Notes: generated by a model from the sequence alone, not told the origin. 64,000 nt of DNA from Mangrovibacterium diazotrophicum (GCF_003610535.1 NZ_RAPN01000005.1:186001-250000); one strand, 5' to 3'; positions 16,541-25,133 are shown, counted from the first letter of the stretch. Numbers and translations: made by a program.

Positions 16541-19009
16541 TTAAACGCCCAACTTATTACGTCTGATTTGTTCGGGCTCGGTGAAGTTGCTTTTCACCAC
16601 GTGCCCTTTCAACGGAACAATTTTTTCGTGAATGGCATCGATGATCCAGTCGGCTTGCGGGAAGAAGGAGTTCTCCAGCTCGTAAGCAGGTGTGATCCAG
16701 TTGCGCGAGCCAACGACCACCGGCGGGCCATCCAGCTCGTCGAATGCCAGCTCGGTGATGTTCGAAGCCAAATCGCGCATGAACGATCCGCGGGCCGACG
16801 CATCGCCGGAAATCACCAGACGACCGGTCTTCTTCAGCGACTCGATCACCGGCTCGTAGTTAAACGGCACCAACGAACGGGCATCGATCACTTCGGCACT
16901 TAGGCCATATTTTTCCTGCAGAATGTCGGCAGCCTCGAGCGCACGGTATAAGGTTGCACCAATGGTCAGGATGGTCACGTCCGAACCTTTGCGCTTCACA
17001 TCCGGCTCGCCAAACGGAATTTCGTAGTATTCTTCGGGCACACCACCTTCGTGGAACTGCTCACCAATATCATAAATACGTTGACTTTCGAAGAAGATAA
17101 CCGGGTCGGTTCCCTGCAGCGCCGAGTTCATCAACCCTTTGGCATCGTAAGGTGTAACTGGGAAACAAACTTTCAGGCCCGGAATATGAGCCGCCAGGGC
17201 TGTCCAGTCCTGCGAGTGCTGGGCTCCGTATTTCGAACCAACGGAAACACGCACCACCACCGGCATTTTAATCACATTACCACTCATGGCTTGCCACTTC
17301 GGCAACTGGTTGAACACCTCGTCGCCGCAACGGCCCAGGAAGTCGCAATACATGATTTCGGGAATCACGCGGCCGCCGCACATCGCATAACCAATGGCAG
17401 TACCGATAATGGATGCTTCGGCAATCGGCGAATTAAACAGGCGGTGATATGGCAGCGCCTCTGTCAGGCCGCGATACACCGCAAATGCACCACCCCAGTC
17501 ACGGTTTTCTTCACCGTAAGCCACCAGGGTCGGATCTTTATAGAATCGGTCGACAATGGCTTCGAAAATACCATCGCGCAAACCATATTGTTTGATTTTA
17601 GAGAAAGGCTTGCCATCCTTGTCGAAGGCGAAACGCTCTTTCGTTTGCAGCTGCTTCACCCGCGGATTTTCGGCCATGGGGTGATTCACCTCAACCGGGC
17701 GATCTTCCATTTTATCAACCGACTCGTCCGAGAACATCATGTCGCCAATCAGTTCCGGGTATTTTTCCATATCCATCAAAGGTGAAATAACGGGGTCAAT
17801 TGCCAGTTTCACGCCCCAGGTAATGAGGTCGGTTGTGGCCGAGCGGGTACCATTCAATTCATCTTCAGTGGCAATTCCGGCTTTCACCAACTCAGCACCA
17901 AACCACAAAATTGAATCCACCGCCTGCCATGCTTCCACCTCTTCTTTCGAACGGTAAGACGAGGCATCGGATGGCGAGTGACCGCTGAAACGGTAAGTCA
18001 GCACATCCAGCAAAACAGGCCCGCGCTTTTCTTCCAGAATTTTGCGCTTACGTTTGTAGGCGTCGATCACCGCCAACGGATTGTAACCATCCACACGTTC
18101 GGCGTGCAACTGGTCGTCGTTCAGGCCGGCGCCAATACGCGCAGCAATATTGTATCCCATGGTTTCGCCACAAGTTTGGCCACCCATACCGTACTGGTTA
18201 TTCATGATGTTGATGATCAGTGGCAGACCACCTTTCATGTCTCCTTCCCACAACTGGTTGAACTGGTCCATGGTTGCAAACGACAAACCTTCCCAAACAG
18301 GACCGCAAGCCATGGAAGCGTCACCGATGTTGGCCACAATGATACCATCCTTGCGGTTTACCTTTTTGAAGAGCGCTGCTCCAACTGCAATATCGCCCGA
18401 GCCACCAACAATGGCGTTGTTCGGATAAACGCCGAAAGGTGTAAAGAAGGCGTGCATCGAGCCACCCAAACCACGGTTAAAACCGGTTTCACGCGCAAAG
18501 ATTTCAGCCAGTGTTCCGTAAATCAGGAAGCGGATCGCCAGTTCTTTCACGGTACCTTTGAAGTTTTCTTTAACCGGCGCAAAAGTTTTGCCGTCGAAAT
18601 GCTTGTTCATCACATCCATCAGCTGGTCGTCGTTCAATTTGTGAATTGCCGATAAACCTTTGGCCAAGATCTCACCATGCGAACGGTGCGAACCGAAAAT
18701 GAAATCCTCAACACCCAGCGTGTAAGCCATACCAACAGCCGCTGCCTCCTGCCCGATCGACAAGTGAGCAGGTCCAGGGTGGTTGTAAGGAACACCATTG
18801 TACTCGCCTTTGGTTTTGATTTCATTCAACATGGTTTCGAACTCGCGAATCACCACCATGTCGTGGTAAATACGCAGAAAATCGTCTTTCGAGAAATTGG
18901 CTTTCTCGTCTTCAATTGTTTTGTTGTATTGATTAACAGGAATTGGCTTGAAAGTTACTTCGCCAGCTTTCCTGACATTTTGCGGATCAATAAATTGTAC
19001 TTTAGGCAT
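16541..19009 (-). CDS. 2-oxoacid dehydrogenase E1, fused alpha and beta subunits
   Basis: 822 residues, thiamine-diphosphate-dependent decarboxylase component of a 2-oxoacid dehydrogenase complex. Residues 1 to about 430 are the alpha subunit: [25 protein letters not shown], and the ThDP-binding NIGDAS...NNQYGMGGQ. The rest is the beta subunit: [13 protein letters not shown], the transketolase pyrimidine domain, then a C-terminal domain with [13 protein letters not shown]. Whether the substrate is pyruvate, a branched-chain 2-oxoacid or acetoin cannot be read from the sequence. It is the last gene of the operon after E2 and E3, separated from E3 by a four-helix-bundle gene. Confidence 0.93.
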   Translation of the reverse strand: MPKVQFIDPQNVRKAGEVTFKPIPVNQYNKTIEDEKANFSKDDFLRIYHDMVVIREFETMLNEIKTKGEYNGVPYNHPGPAHLSIGQEAAAVGMAYTLGVEDFIFGSHRSHGEILAKGLSAIHKLNDDQLMDVMNKHFDGKTFAPVKENFKGTVKELAIRFLIYGTLAEIFARETGFNRGLGGSMHAFFTPFGVYPNNAIVGGSGDIAVGAALFKKVNRKDGIIVANIGDASMACGPVWEGLSFATMDQFNQLWEGDMKGGLPLIINIMNNQYGMGGQTCGETMGYNIAARIGAGLNDDQLHAERVDGYNPLAVIDAYKRKRKILEEKRGPVLLDVLTYRFSGHSPSDASSYRSKEEVEAWQAVDSILWFGAELVKAGIATEDELNGTRSATTDLITWGVKLAIDPVISPLMDMEKYPELIGDMMFSDESVDKMEDRPVEVNHPMAENPRVKQLQTKERFAFDKDGKPFSKIKQYGLRDGIFEAIVDRFYKDPTLVAYGEENRDWGGAFAVYRGLTEALPYHRLFNSPIAEASIIGTAIGYAMCGGRVIPEIMYCDFLGRCGDEVFNQLPKWQAMSGNVIKMPVVVRVSVGSKYGAQHSQDWTALAAHIPGLKVCFPVTPYDAKGLMNSALQGTDPVIFFESQRIYDIGEQFHEGGVPEEYYEIPFGEPDVKRKGSDVTILTIGATLYRALEAADILQEKYGLSAEVIDARSLVPFNYEPVIESLKKTGRLVISGDASARGSFMRDLASNITELAFDELDGPPVVVGSRNWITPAYELENSFFPQADWIIDAIHEKIVPLKGHVVKSNFTEPEQIRRNKLGV

Positions 19010-19043
19010 ATCTAATTAGTTTTTAAGTTTTGAGTTAATAAAT

Positions 19044-19073
19044 GTTCCAAGTTTTAAATTTCAAGTTCCAAGT
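19044..19073 (-). repeat. inverted repeat arm, downstream of the four-helix gene
   Basis: Reads GTTCCAAGTTTTAAATTTCA and on to CCAAGT. It pairs with 19484-19513 at 24 of 30 positions. Confidence 0.65.
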
Positions 19074-19084
19074 GAGATCGGCAT

Positions 19085-19474
19085 TTACTTAAATTTCTTT
19101 CCCTTTAGATCAGATTCTTTCAAGTAGCCGATCAAGCCATTTAGCATTCGGCTAATTTCAATTGCTGATTCATACGCTTCGTCAAATTCAGATTGGGAAA
19201 TATAACCGCAATCCAAAGCCCGATACAACTGAGACCGGCACTCGCCGCAGGATCCTTTACTTATAGCCAGAAACCGAATAAATTCCTTGTTTCCATCCCG
19301 CTCGTATCCCTCAGCGATGTTGTCCATCACAGAACCCGAGGAGGCTTTTATCTGGCTAACAAAGCGGTAGTCTCGAGAAAAGCCAACTATTGAAGTGAAT
19401 GCATGAATCGTCTTGCAGAACTCTCGAGAAGCCTGCCACACTTTCAAATCTTCAAATCGCTGCACTTTACTCAT
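19085..19474 (-). CDS. four-helix-bundle protein (S23 / 23S intervening-sequence family)
   Basis: 129 residues with the family hallmarks: RFEDLKVWQASREFCKTIHAF at the start, then SQIKASSGSVMDNIAEGYER, EFIRFLAISKGSCGECRSQL and a helical tail. Members are encoded inside intervening sequences of 23S rRNA in Leptospira and others, and as stand-alone genes in Bacteroidota; some relatives are Avd-like nucleic-acid-binding proteins. No reverse transcriptase is in the window. It sits between E3 and E1 of the dehydrogenase operon on the same strand, enclosed by imperfect 30-bp inverted repeats, so it looks inserted rather than functionally linked. Confidence 0.9.
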   Translation of the reverse strand: MSKVQRFEDLKVWQASREFCKTIHAFTSIVGFSRDYRFVSQIKASSGSVMDNIAEGYERDGNKEFIRFLAISKGSCGECRSQLYRALDCGYISQSEFDEAYESAIEISRMLNGLIGYLKESDLKGKKFK

Positions 19475-19483
19475 TACTTCAAA

Positions 19484-19513
19484 ACTTGGAATTTGAAACC
19501 TGAATTTTGGAAC
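19484..19513 (-). repeat. inverted repeat arm, upstream of the four-helix gene
   Basis: Reads ACTTGGAATTTGAAACCTGA and on to TTGGAAC. It is complementary to 19044-19073 at 24 of 30 positions and ends three bases before the E3 stop codon. Confidence 0.65.
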
Positions 19514-19516
19514 TTT

Positions 19517-20875
19517 TTAAAATTGAAATATGGTTTCCTTGATAATCTCACTAACGGTTGGGTGCGGGAAGACAATTTCTTCGACATCCTGAACACGCAG
19601 CTGGGCTTCGATTAAGGCGCAGGCGCCCCAGATCATTTCGGAGCAGGCTCCACCAACCATGTGAACACCGAGAATTTCCTTGTATTTCTTACCAACGACA
19701 ACTTTACAGAAGCCGTCTTTCCCTTCGTTTTCAGCAATGAACCGCCCGGCATAAGCCATAGGCAATTTGCGGGTTTCAACCTCAATACCTTTTGCTTTAG
19801 CTGCTGACTCGGTCAAGCCAACTCCGGCGATCTCGGGATGCGTGTACACAACACCGGGAATGGCATTGTAGCGCATCACATCCTTTCGTCCCAAAATGTG
19901 GTTGATGGCAACTTCGCCCTCACGACTGGCCGTGTGAGCCAACAGCGAGAAACCGGTAATGTCGCCGGCAGCGTATACATTCGGAATGTTGGTGCGACAG
20001 AACTGGTCGATCTTCACACCGCGGGGTGAAAACTCAACGCCAATGTTTTCCAGTCCGATACCTTGTACATTCGGGCGGCGGCCAACCGACAACAGCACTT
20101 GCTCGCCAGTTACCGACTGTACTTTGCCATCTTTTTCGAAAACCACTTCCTTGCCTTTCAGCTCGGTTACTTTGGCGTTCAGATGGTACTCGATTCCGCG
20201 CTTGGTAAATTCCTTGCGCACGAAAGCACAAATCTCTTCGTCGACGCCGGTCAGAATTTCTGGCAACATCTCGATCACGGTTACCTTCGTTCCCATGGCG
20301 TTGTAAAAATCGGCAAACTCGGTACCGATCACACCGCCACCGATGATCACCAGGCTTTTGGGCAATTCTTTCAGTTGCAGAATTTCGCGGTTTGTTAACA
20401 CCAGCTCTTTATCGAGTCCCGGAATGGGCGGGACAGCTGCTTCGGAACCGGTACAAATCAGCAGGCGGCTGGCCTGGTAATCTTTTCCGTCGGCAGTAAT
20501 GGTAATTAGGTCGCCACGCTTTTCTTTAATTACAGCCTCGGCCATCACAACCTCAGCTTTGGCATGCTTCATTTTCATGCCTACGCCCGACACCAGTTTG
20601 TTCACAACCTTGTCTTTGCGGGCCATAATCTTTCCGAAATCGAAGCCTACACCATTGACCTCGATTCCGTATTTTGATGCCTCGTGGGCATATTCCAAAA
20701 CCTTAGCCGAATTCAGCAAAGTCTTGGTTGGGATGCAGCCTTCATTCAGACAAACACCACCCAATGCTCTTTTGTCGAAGATGATCACGCTCAAGCCTTT
20801 TGCTCCTGCCCGTTCGGCAGCAACATAACCGGCGGGACCTCCTCCCAAAATAGCTATATCAAATTTGTTACTCAT
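19517..20875 (-). CDS. lpdA: dihydrolipoyl dehydrogenase (E3)
   Basis: 452 residues, reoxidises dihydrolipoamide on E2 with FAD and NAD+. FAD-binding GGGPAGYVAA lies at residues 11-20 and the redox disulfide is Cys42/Cys47 in GGVCLNEGCIPTK. A second Rossmann motif is IIGGGVIGTEFADFY, and the C-terminal HPTVSE supplies the catalytic His/Glu. The ATG at 20875 is chosen because the FAD strand follows it directly; the 26 codons upstream in frame are unlike the family. It is the second gene of the operon, 125 bases after E2; that gap holds an inverted repeat. Confidence 0.96.
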   Translation of the reverse strand: MSNKFDIAILGGGPAGYVAAERAGAKGLSVIIFDKRALGGVCLNEGCIPTKTLLNSAKVLEYAHEASKYGIEVNGVGFDFGKIMARKDKVVNKLVSGVGMKMKHAKAEVVMAEAVIKEKRGDLITITADGKDYQASRLLICTGSEAAVPPIPGLDKELVLTNREILQLKELPKSLVIIGGGVIGTEFADFYNAMGTKVTVIEMLPEILTGVDEEICAFVRKEFTKRGIEYHLNAKVTELKGKEVVFEKDGKVQSVTGEQVLLSVGRRPNVQGIGLENIGVEFSPRGVKIDQFCRTNIPNVYAAGDITGFSLLAHTASREGEVAINHILGRKDVMRYNAIPGVVYTHPEIAGVGLTESAAKAKGIEVETRKLPMAYAGRFIAENEGKDGFCKVVVGKKYKEILGVHMVGGACSEMIWGACALIEAQLRVQDVEEIVFPHPTVSEIIKETIFQF

Positions 20876-20898
20876 TTCAATTAGATTGTTAGATTTTC

Positions 20899-20978
20899 GG
20901 ATTGTTAGACTATAAGACTTCCCGATGTTCAGATTGTCAAATCGCCAGAACATGTGGTTTTAGTTAGTCTGACAATCC
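20899..20978 (-). repeat. inverted repeat between E2 and E3
   Basis: GGATTGTTAGACTA (20899-20912) pairs with TAGTCTGACAATCC (20965-20978) at 13 of 14 positions, in a stretch of degenerate AGATTGTTAGATT-like words. It could be an intercistronic mRNA hairpin or the scar of an element like the one at 19.0-19.5 kb. Confidence 0.5.
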
Positions 20979-21000
20979 AATCATCCAGTATCTGAATATC

Positions 21001-22320
21001 CTAAATCGTCAGGTTTTCAATTTGCTCTTTAATTTCTTTCAGGAACAGTGTCGCTTCGCCGCCGTCCAGCGCCTGGTGATCGTAGGTCAACGATAAGCCC
21101 ATCATCGGTACAAAACCATAGACGCCATCGCCCAAATCTTTCGGACGAGGAACAATGGTACAGACACCAAGGATAGCCGACTGCGGCAGGTTGATGACTG
21201 GCGTAAACATTTCCACGCCATAATTACCCAGGTTCGAAACAGTGAAAGTTGCTGCTTCGGGCTTCAACAACTCCGGATCAACATTGCCCTTGCGAGCTGC
21301 ACCGGCAACGGACGCCAACTGAGACGATAGTCCTTCAATGGAAAGATCGTCGGCATTTTTAACCGCCGGAACCATCAAACCACGTTCGGTATCAACCGCC
21401 AAGCCCAAATGCACTTTCTTAAACCAACGCATACTGTCGCCGATAAAATGGGTGTTTACCTGCGGGAATTTCTTCAGCGCTTTAATAACTGCAAAGCAAA
21501 CCAAATCGTTTATCGTGATATTTTGAGAGATCTCTCCGGCTTCCAATTTCTTTTTGTATTGTTTGCGCAGTGCCATCACCTTGCGGGCATCGGCACTCAT
21601 ATGGTGTGTCAGCTGTGCTGAGTTTTGCAGCGACTGGTGCATGGCTTTTGCAATTAACTTGCGAATATTTGGCAACTTTTTAACCTCGAAATCGTCACCA
21701 TAAACCGGGTTGTAATTCATCAGGTCGGCTGCAGCAACACGACCACCCAAACCTGTTGTTTCTTTCGGAGCTTCCAAACCTTCCGCTTTCGCTTTCTCAG
21801 CGGCCAGCGGCGTCATCTTCGGCAAGCTTTCAGCTGCGGCTTCTACATCCTGCGCAATGATACGGCCGTTCGGGCCACTGCCCTGAATTTGTTCGTAGGC
21901 AACACCCAACTTCTCGGCCATCACTTTCGCCCGAGGCGAGATCTTCACATCGCCGGCTGGCTTGTCAACCAACACAACTTCTTTCTTTAACTCAACAGGT
22001 GCAGCTGCTTCAACTTCAGGTTTTGATTCTTCGGCAGCCGGTGCGCTTCCGCCGCCCGGGCGAAACTCGTCAACAGCTTCACCTTTTGTTCCCAAAACGG
22101 CAACATTGGTCAACACCGGAACTTCATCTCCGGCTTCGAAGAAGATGGCCAACAACTCGCCATCTTCCTTTGCTTCTTCTTCAAATGATGCTTTATCGGT
22201 TTCGTAGGAGAAAAGGATATCGCCGGTTTTCACGGCGTCACCCACCTGTTTGTACCATTCGCCGATGATACATGTCTCGACAGATTGCCCCTGGCGGGGC
22301 AGAATAACTGGAATAGCCAT
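21001..22320 (-). CDS. 2-oxoacid dehydrogenase E2, dihydrolipoyl acyltransferase
   Basis: 439 residues. An N-terminal lipoyl domain has the lipoylated lysine Lys43 in YETDKAS. An Ala/Pro/Glu-rich linker leads to a peripheral-subunit-binding domain (KISPRAKVMAEKLGV...GRIIAQDVEAA, about 125-165) and a second, shorter PSBD-like segment (TPLAAEKAKAEGL...GGRVAAADLMN). The catalytic acyltransferase domain ends with DHQALDGG, where His415 and Asp419 are the active-site pair. It is the first gene of the operon; its promoter overlaps one of two GntR-type operators. Confidence 0.95.
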   Translation of the reverse strand: MAIPVILPRQGQSVETCIIGEWYKQVGDAVKTGDILFSYETDKASFEEEAKEDGELLAIFFEAGDEVPVLTNVAVLGTKGEAVDEFRPGGGSAPAAEESKPEVEAAAPVELKKEVVLVDKPAGDVKISPRAKVMAEKLGVAYEQIQGSGPNGRIIAQDVEAAAESLPKMTPLAAEKAKAEGLEAPKETTGLGGRVAAADLMNYNPVYGDDFEVKKLPNIRKLIAKAMHQSLQNSAQLTHHMSADARKVMALRKQYKKKLEAGEISQNITINDLVCFAVIKALKKFPQVNTHFIGDSMRWFKKVHLGLAVDTERGLMVPAVKNADDLSIEGLSSQLASVAGAARKGNVDPELLKPEAATFTVSNLGNYGVEMFTPVINLPQSAILGVCTIVPRPKDLGDGVYGFVPMMGLSLTYDHQALDGGEATLFLKEIKEQIENLTI

Positions 22321-22403
22321 AGTGGAATTTTATTTCGTTTAATTAGTCTCGTCCTGTTAGTCTATATCTACAATCCGACTCGAAAACTCAATATTATAAA
22401 TCG

Positions 22404-22417
22404 ACTTGTAAATACAA
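22404..22417. promoter_or_regulatory. GntR operator, copy at the E2 promoter
   Basis: ACTTGTAAATACAA, identical over 14 bases to the perfect palindrome at 22503-22520 but with the last arm shortened (CAC instead of GTT). It lies just upstream of the minus-strand -7-like box, around the expected -33 position, where binding would block transcription of the dehydrogenase operon. Confidence 0.65.
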
Positions 22418-22502
22418 CACTTAGAATCCAAATGCAAACAGAACCGCCAGAAACGAGCAACAAAGGCATTTATAGGATTCCGGTTGTAAACTTATATTTT
22501 TA

Positions 22503-22520
22503 AACTTGTAAATACAAGTT
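22503..22520. promoter_or_regulatory. GntR operator, perfect palindrome
   Basis: AACTTGTAAATACAAGTT is a perfect 8+2+8 palindrome of the CTTGTA-TACAAG type bound by HutC-subfamily GntR repressors. It lies directly upstream of the predicted gntR promoter, which suggests autoregulation. Confidence 0.7.
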
Positions 22521-22546
22521 AGAAATTGAATTTTAATATTTTTTCT

Positions 22547-22554
22547 TAATTTTG
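22547..22554 (+). promoter_or_regulatory. gntR promoter -7 box
   Basis: TAATTTTG fits TAnnTTTG; a TTGA at 22526-22529 is at about the right distance for a -33 element. The perfect operator ends a few bases upstream of that. Confidence 0.5.
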
Positions 22555-22664
22555 ATCTGAGATTTTGACAAAACACCACTATCCCAAGGGCTCAGCCAAT
22601 TATTCAAAGCTTAACACAAACCAATAATCAGACTGAGACTTGAGAAAGTTGTAAAGACAACAGA

Positions 22665-23378
22665 ATGGCTGAGAATAAATTACCGCAATACAAGAAACTA
22701 TACGAGTCGCTGCGCAAGCATATTTTGTCGGGCATTTACGAAGAAGGCAGTTTATTGCCGTCGGAAAACGAACTATGTGCCGTACACAACATGACTCGTC
22801 CTACCGTTCGCCACGCTTTGGAAGCATTGGTGCAAGACGGGTTCATCCAGAAAAAGCAGGGAAAAGGAAGTATCGTTCGTAAACCTCCACAGGATATCGG
22901 CATCCTGTCTATTTCCGGAACATCATCAGCCATTGGCAAAGATTTCCTGCAAACCCAGATTTTGCAAAAGCCGGAAATCATGTCGTGGCCTGAGCCCTTT
23001 CATTTCGAAATATCAGAAGTTGAACGGGATTTCGGGTGCATCTACATGGAGCGTCTGCGCATTGTGAACGGGCAACCGGTTTTCTACGACATCAACCACA
23101 TACCAAACATCAACCTGCCCCGGTTTACGAGTCGCACTTTTGAGAACAAATCGCTGTTTGAAATCCTGCGAACGCAGTACCAGATCGAGGTAAAAGGTGG
23201 CCAGCAAAAACTGAAAGCCCTGAAGGCCGATCAGAAAGTAGGGAAACTACTGAATATCAAAAAAGGGGATCCGGTTTTATATATTGAACGGAAGCTTTTT
23301 ACCAACCGAGAGAATTTCAACATTTATTCAACCATCTATTTCAACTCGGAGAAGCACGCTATTTTTGGAAATTTTTGA
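22665..23378 (+). CDS. GntR family transcriptional regulator (HutC/UTRA type)
   Basis: 237 residues. An N-terminal winged helix (about 8-75) carries YKKLYESLRKHILSGIYEEGSLLPSENELC, then TRPTVRHALEALVQDGFIQKKQGKGSIV. The C-terminal UTRA ligand domain (about 95-232) has VERDFGCIYMERLRIVNGQPVFYD and KKGDPVLYIERKLF. It is divergent from the 2-oxoacid dehydrogenase operon, with two matching operators in between, so it is most simply a local repressor released by a metabolite of that pathway. The ligand is unknown. It has no close partner downstream. Confidence 0.93.
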   Translation: MAENKLPQYKKLYESLRKHILSGIYEEGSLLPSENELCAVHNMTRPTVRHALEALVQDGFIQKKQGKGSIVRKPPQDIGILSISGTSSAIGKDFLQTQILQKPEIMSWPEPFHFEISEVERDFGCIYMERLRIVNGQPVFYDINHIPNINLPRFTSRTFENKSLFEILRTQYQIEVKGGQQKLKALKADQKVGKLLNIKKGDPVLYIERKLFTNRENFNIYSTIYFNSEKHAIFGNF

Positions 23379-23387
23379 TAAAAAAAG

Positions 23388-23455
23388 AGGTGGACGTCCG
23401 TGCAACCACCCCTAACTGCACTTTAATTCCGCATGACGGAACTGGACATCCACCT
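23388..23455. terminator. nested hairpin after gntR
   Basis: AGGTGGACGTCC and GGACATCCACCT form an outer stem with one mismatch around 44 bases. An A-run precedes it on the plus strand, so read on the minus strand it is followed by T7, as a terminator would be. On the plus strand no T-run follows, so its use by gntR is uncertain. Confidence 0.45.
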
Positions 23456-23598
23456 TAATATCATATACAAATAACGAATATTTTACGGCTTCATCAACAT
23501 TTTATACAACAGGCTGCCTACTACCCTATTTTTGCAACCTTTCGTTTCATTCAACGAAAACAATTTTTAATTCGGTATTTTCAACTTTTGTGCAAATA

Positions 23599-23633
23599 TA
23601 AATATTCATTCACGCAATATGAATAATTATTCA
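23599..23633. promoter_or_regulatory. two ARG-box-like sites, 21 bp apart
   Basis: TGAATAATTATTCA (23620-23633) is an exact match to the ArgR box core TGAATnnnnATTCA. TAAATATTCATTCA (23599-23612) matches at 9 of 10 fixed positions. Their starts are 21 bp apart, the spacing of tandem ARG boxes in E. coli. They lie upstream of the presumed lysC promoter. No argR gene is in the window. Confidence 0.5.
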
Positions 23634-23804
23634 GCAAATACGAAAATACTTTATTAATAAGAATAAAATCCGCATATTTGCCCTCCGAAATTAATTGGAT
23701 TAATTAACTAATATACAAGACTGAATAGCATCAAATAAACTGGAGCCGGCACGTCGGATTCCGATCCTGCTTCAGGCTATTACCGGACGCAAAAACAACA
23801 CGCA

Positions 23805-25115
23805 ATGAAAGTATTAAAATTTGGTGGCACATCCGTTGGAAGCGTAGAGAACATGAACGCTGTGATGAAATTGATTACCGACGGAGAAAAGAAACTGGTT
23901 GTATTATCCGCCATGTCTGGAACGACCAACGCATTGGTCGAAATCGCTGATTATCTGAATAAGAAAAATAAGGACGCAGCTTTTACACAAATCGCTGCAC
24001 TCGAGCGTAAATACGAAGCGGTTGTCAAGGAGCTTTACAAAAGCGCCGATATCCGCAAGGAAGCTGCCAAAGCAATAAAAAAGGCATTCACCACAATTAA
24101 ATCTTTCACATCCGGCGAGTTTAACGAAATCGGCGAAAGAACCATTGTTGCTCAGGGCGAACTGATCTCAACCGCTCTTTTCACCCAATTGATGAAGGAA
24201 AACGGTCACAAAACCAAACTTCTTCCGGCATTGGATTTCATGCGCATCGATGCAGACAAAGCAGCCGACATGCACGAAATTCGTCCGTTGATTCAGAAAA
24301 GCCTGCAGGAAGCCGGTGAAGCAGATTATTACATTACCCAAGGTTTTATTTGCCGCAATGCCGATGGCGAAATTGACAACCTCCAACGTGGTGGTTCAGA
24401 CTACACGGCTTCGTTGATCGGTGCAGCTATCGATTCTGAAGAAGTTCAGATTTGGACCGACATTGACGGATTCCACAATAACGATCCGCGCTACGTCAAA
24501 AACACGAAGAAAATTGAACAACTGTCGTTTAATGAAGCGGCAGAGCTAGCCTATTTTGGCGCTAAGATTTTGCACCCGCAAACAGTATTGCCGGCCAAAC
24601 TTCAAAACATCCCGGTTCGTTTGAAAAATACCATGAACCCAACTGACGGCGGAACGTTGATTACCCACGACTCAAGCGGCACAGGTATCAAAGCTGTTGC
24701 GGCGAAAGACGGTATCACTGCGATCAAAGTTCGTTCGTACCGCATGTTAATGGCTTACGGTTTCATGAAAAACCTTTTCGAAATTTTCGAGTTTTTCAAA
24801 ACGCCAATCGACATGGTAACAACATCAGAAGTTGCCGTATCGGTTACCATCGACAACACCAACAAACTGGAAGACATTGTTCGTGAACTGAAAGAATACG
24901 GCGAAGTTGAAGTGGACGAAGACCAATCGATCATCTGTGTTGTTGGAGACCTGATTGCCGACGAACACGGTTTTGCGGCAAAAGTATTTACCGCCCTGGA
25001 AGGTATTCCAATCCGCATGATCTCGTACGGTGGTAGCCGTCACAACATTTCGGTGCTGGTTGCAACAAAAGACAAACTGACAACACTGCAAGCATTGAGC
25101 GATCACTTGCTGTAA
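23805..25115 (+). CDS. lysC: aspartate kinase, monofunctional
   Basis: 436 residues. Phosphorylates aspartate, the first step towards lysine, threonine, methionine and diaminopimelate. The amino-acid kinase domain starts MKVLKFGGTSVGSVENM (KFGGTSV signature) and includes GRGG-like LQRGGSDYTASLIGAA and the WTDIDGFHNNDPR segment. Two ACT domains follow from about 300 (AAKDGITAIKVRS, VATSEV-like VTTSEVAVSVTID, then the last domain), implying feedback control by an end-product amino acid. It is a single gene, not the thrA-type fusion, with its own terminator. Confidence 0.95.
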   Translation: MKVLKFGGTSVGSVENMNAVMKLITDGEKKLVVLSAMSGTTNALVEIADYLNKKNKDAAFTQIAALERKYEAVVKELYKSADIRKEAAKAIKKAFTTIKSFTSGEFNEIGERTIVAQGELISTALFTQLMKENGHKTKLLPALDFMRIDADKAADMHEIRPLIQKSLQEAGEADYYITQGFICRNADGEIDNLQRGGSDYTASLIGAAIDSEEVQIWTDIDGFHNNDPRYVKNTKKIEQLSFNEAAELAYFGAKILHPQTVLPAKLQNIPVRLKNTMNPTDGGTLITHDSSGTGIKAVAAKDGITAIKVRSYRMLMAYGFMKNLFEIFEFFKTPIDMVTTSEVAVSVTIDNTNKLEDIVRELKEYGEVEVDEDQSIICVVGDLIADEHGFAAKVFTALEGIPIRMISYGGSRHNISVLVATKDKLTTLQALSDHLL

Positions 25116-25133
25116 ATAATAAGAATCAAATTT

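Larger units (their letters stand above)
22321..22664. promoter_or_regulatory. divergent control region, E2 operon / gntR
   Basis: 344 bases between divergently transcribed genes, with no coding frame. It contains two operator copies exactly 100 bp apart and a -7-like box for each direction: TAATTTTG at 22547-22554 (plus) and TAATATTG on the minus strand near 22389-22396. The latter is one base from consensus. Confidence 0.7.
23379..23804. other. gntR-lysC intergenic region
   Basis: 426 bases without a gene. First comes a long-armed hairpin (23388-23399 with 23444-23455, 11 of 12 paired) that encloses a smaller TTCCG/CGGAA hairpin. An AT-rich stretch with two ARG-box-like palindromes (23599-23633) and a CATATTTG box (23673-23680) follows. 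The last ~120 bases would be the lysC leader; no lysine riboswitch fold was recognised. Confidence 0.5.

Noticed and set aside
17051-18655. Two long plus-strand frames (about 244 and 225 codons) opposite the E1 gene
   Set aside because: Shadows of the fused E1 coding sequence; low-complexity His/Arg/Phe content and no motif.
23681-23804. Lysine riboswitch in the lysC leader
   Set aside because: The leader is too short and no conserved five-way junction sequence was seen; the nearby palindromes fit protein operators better.
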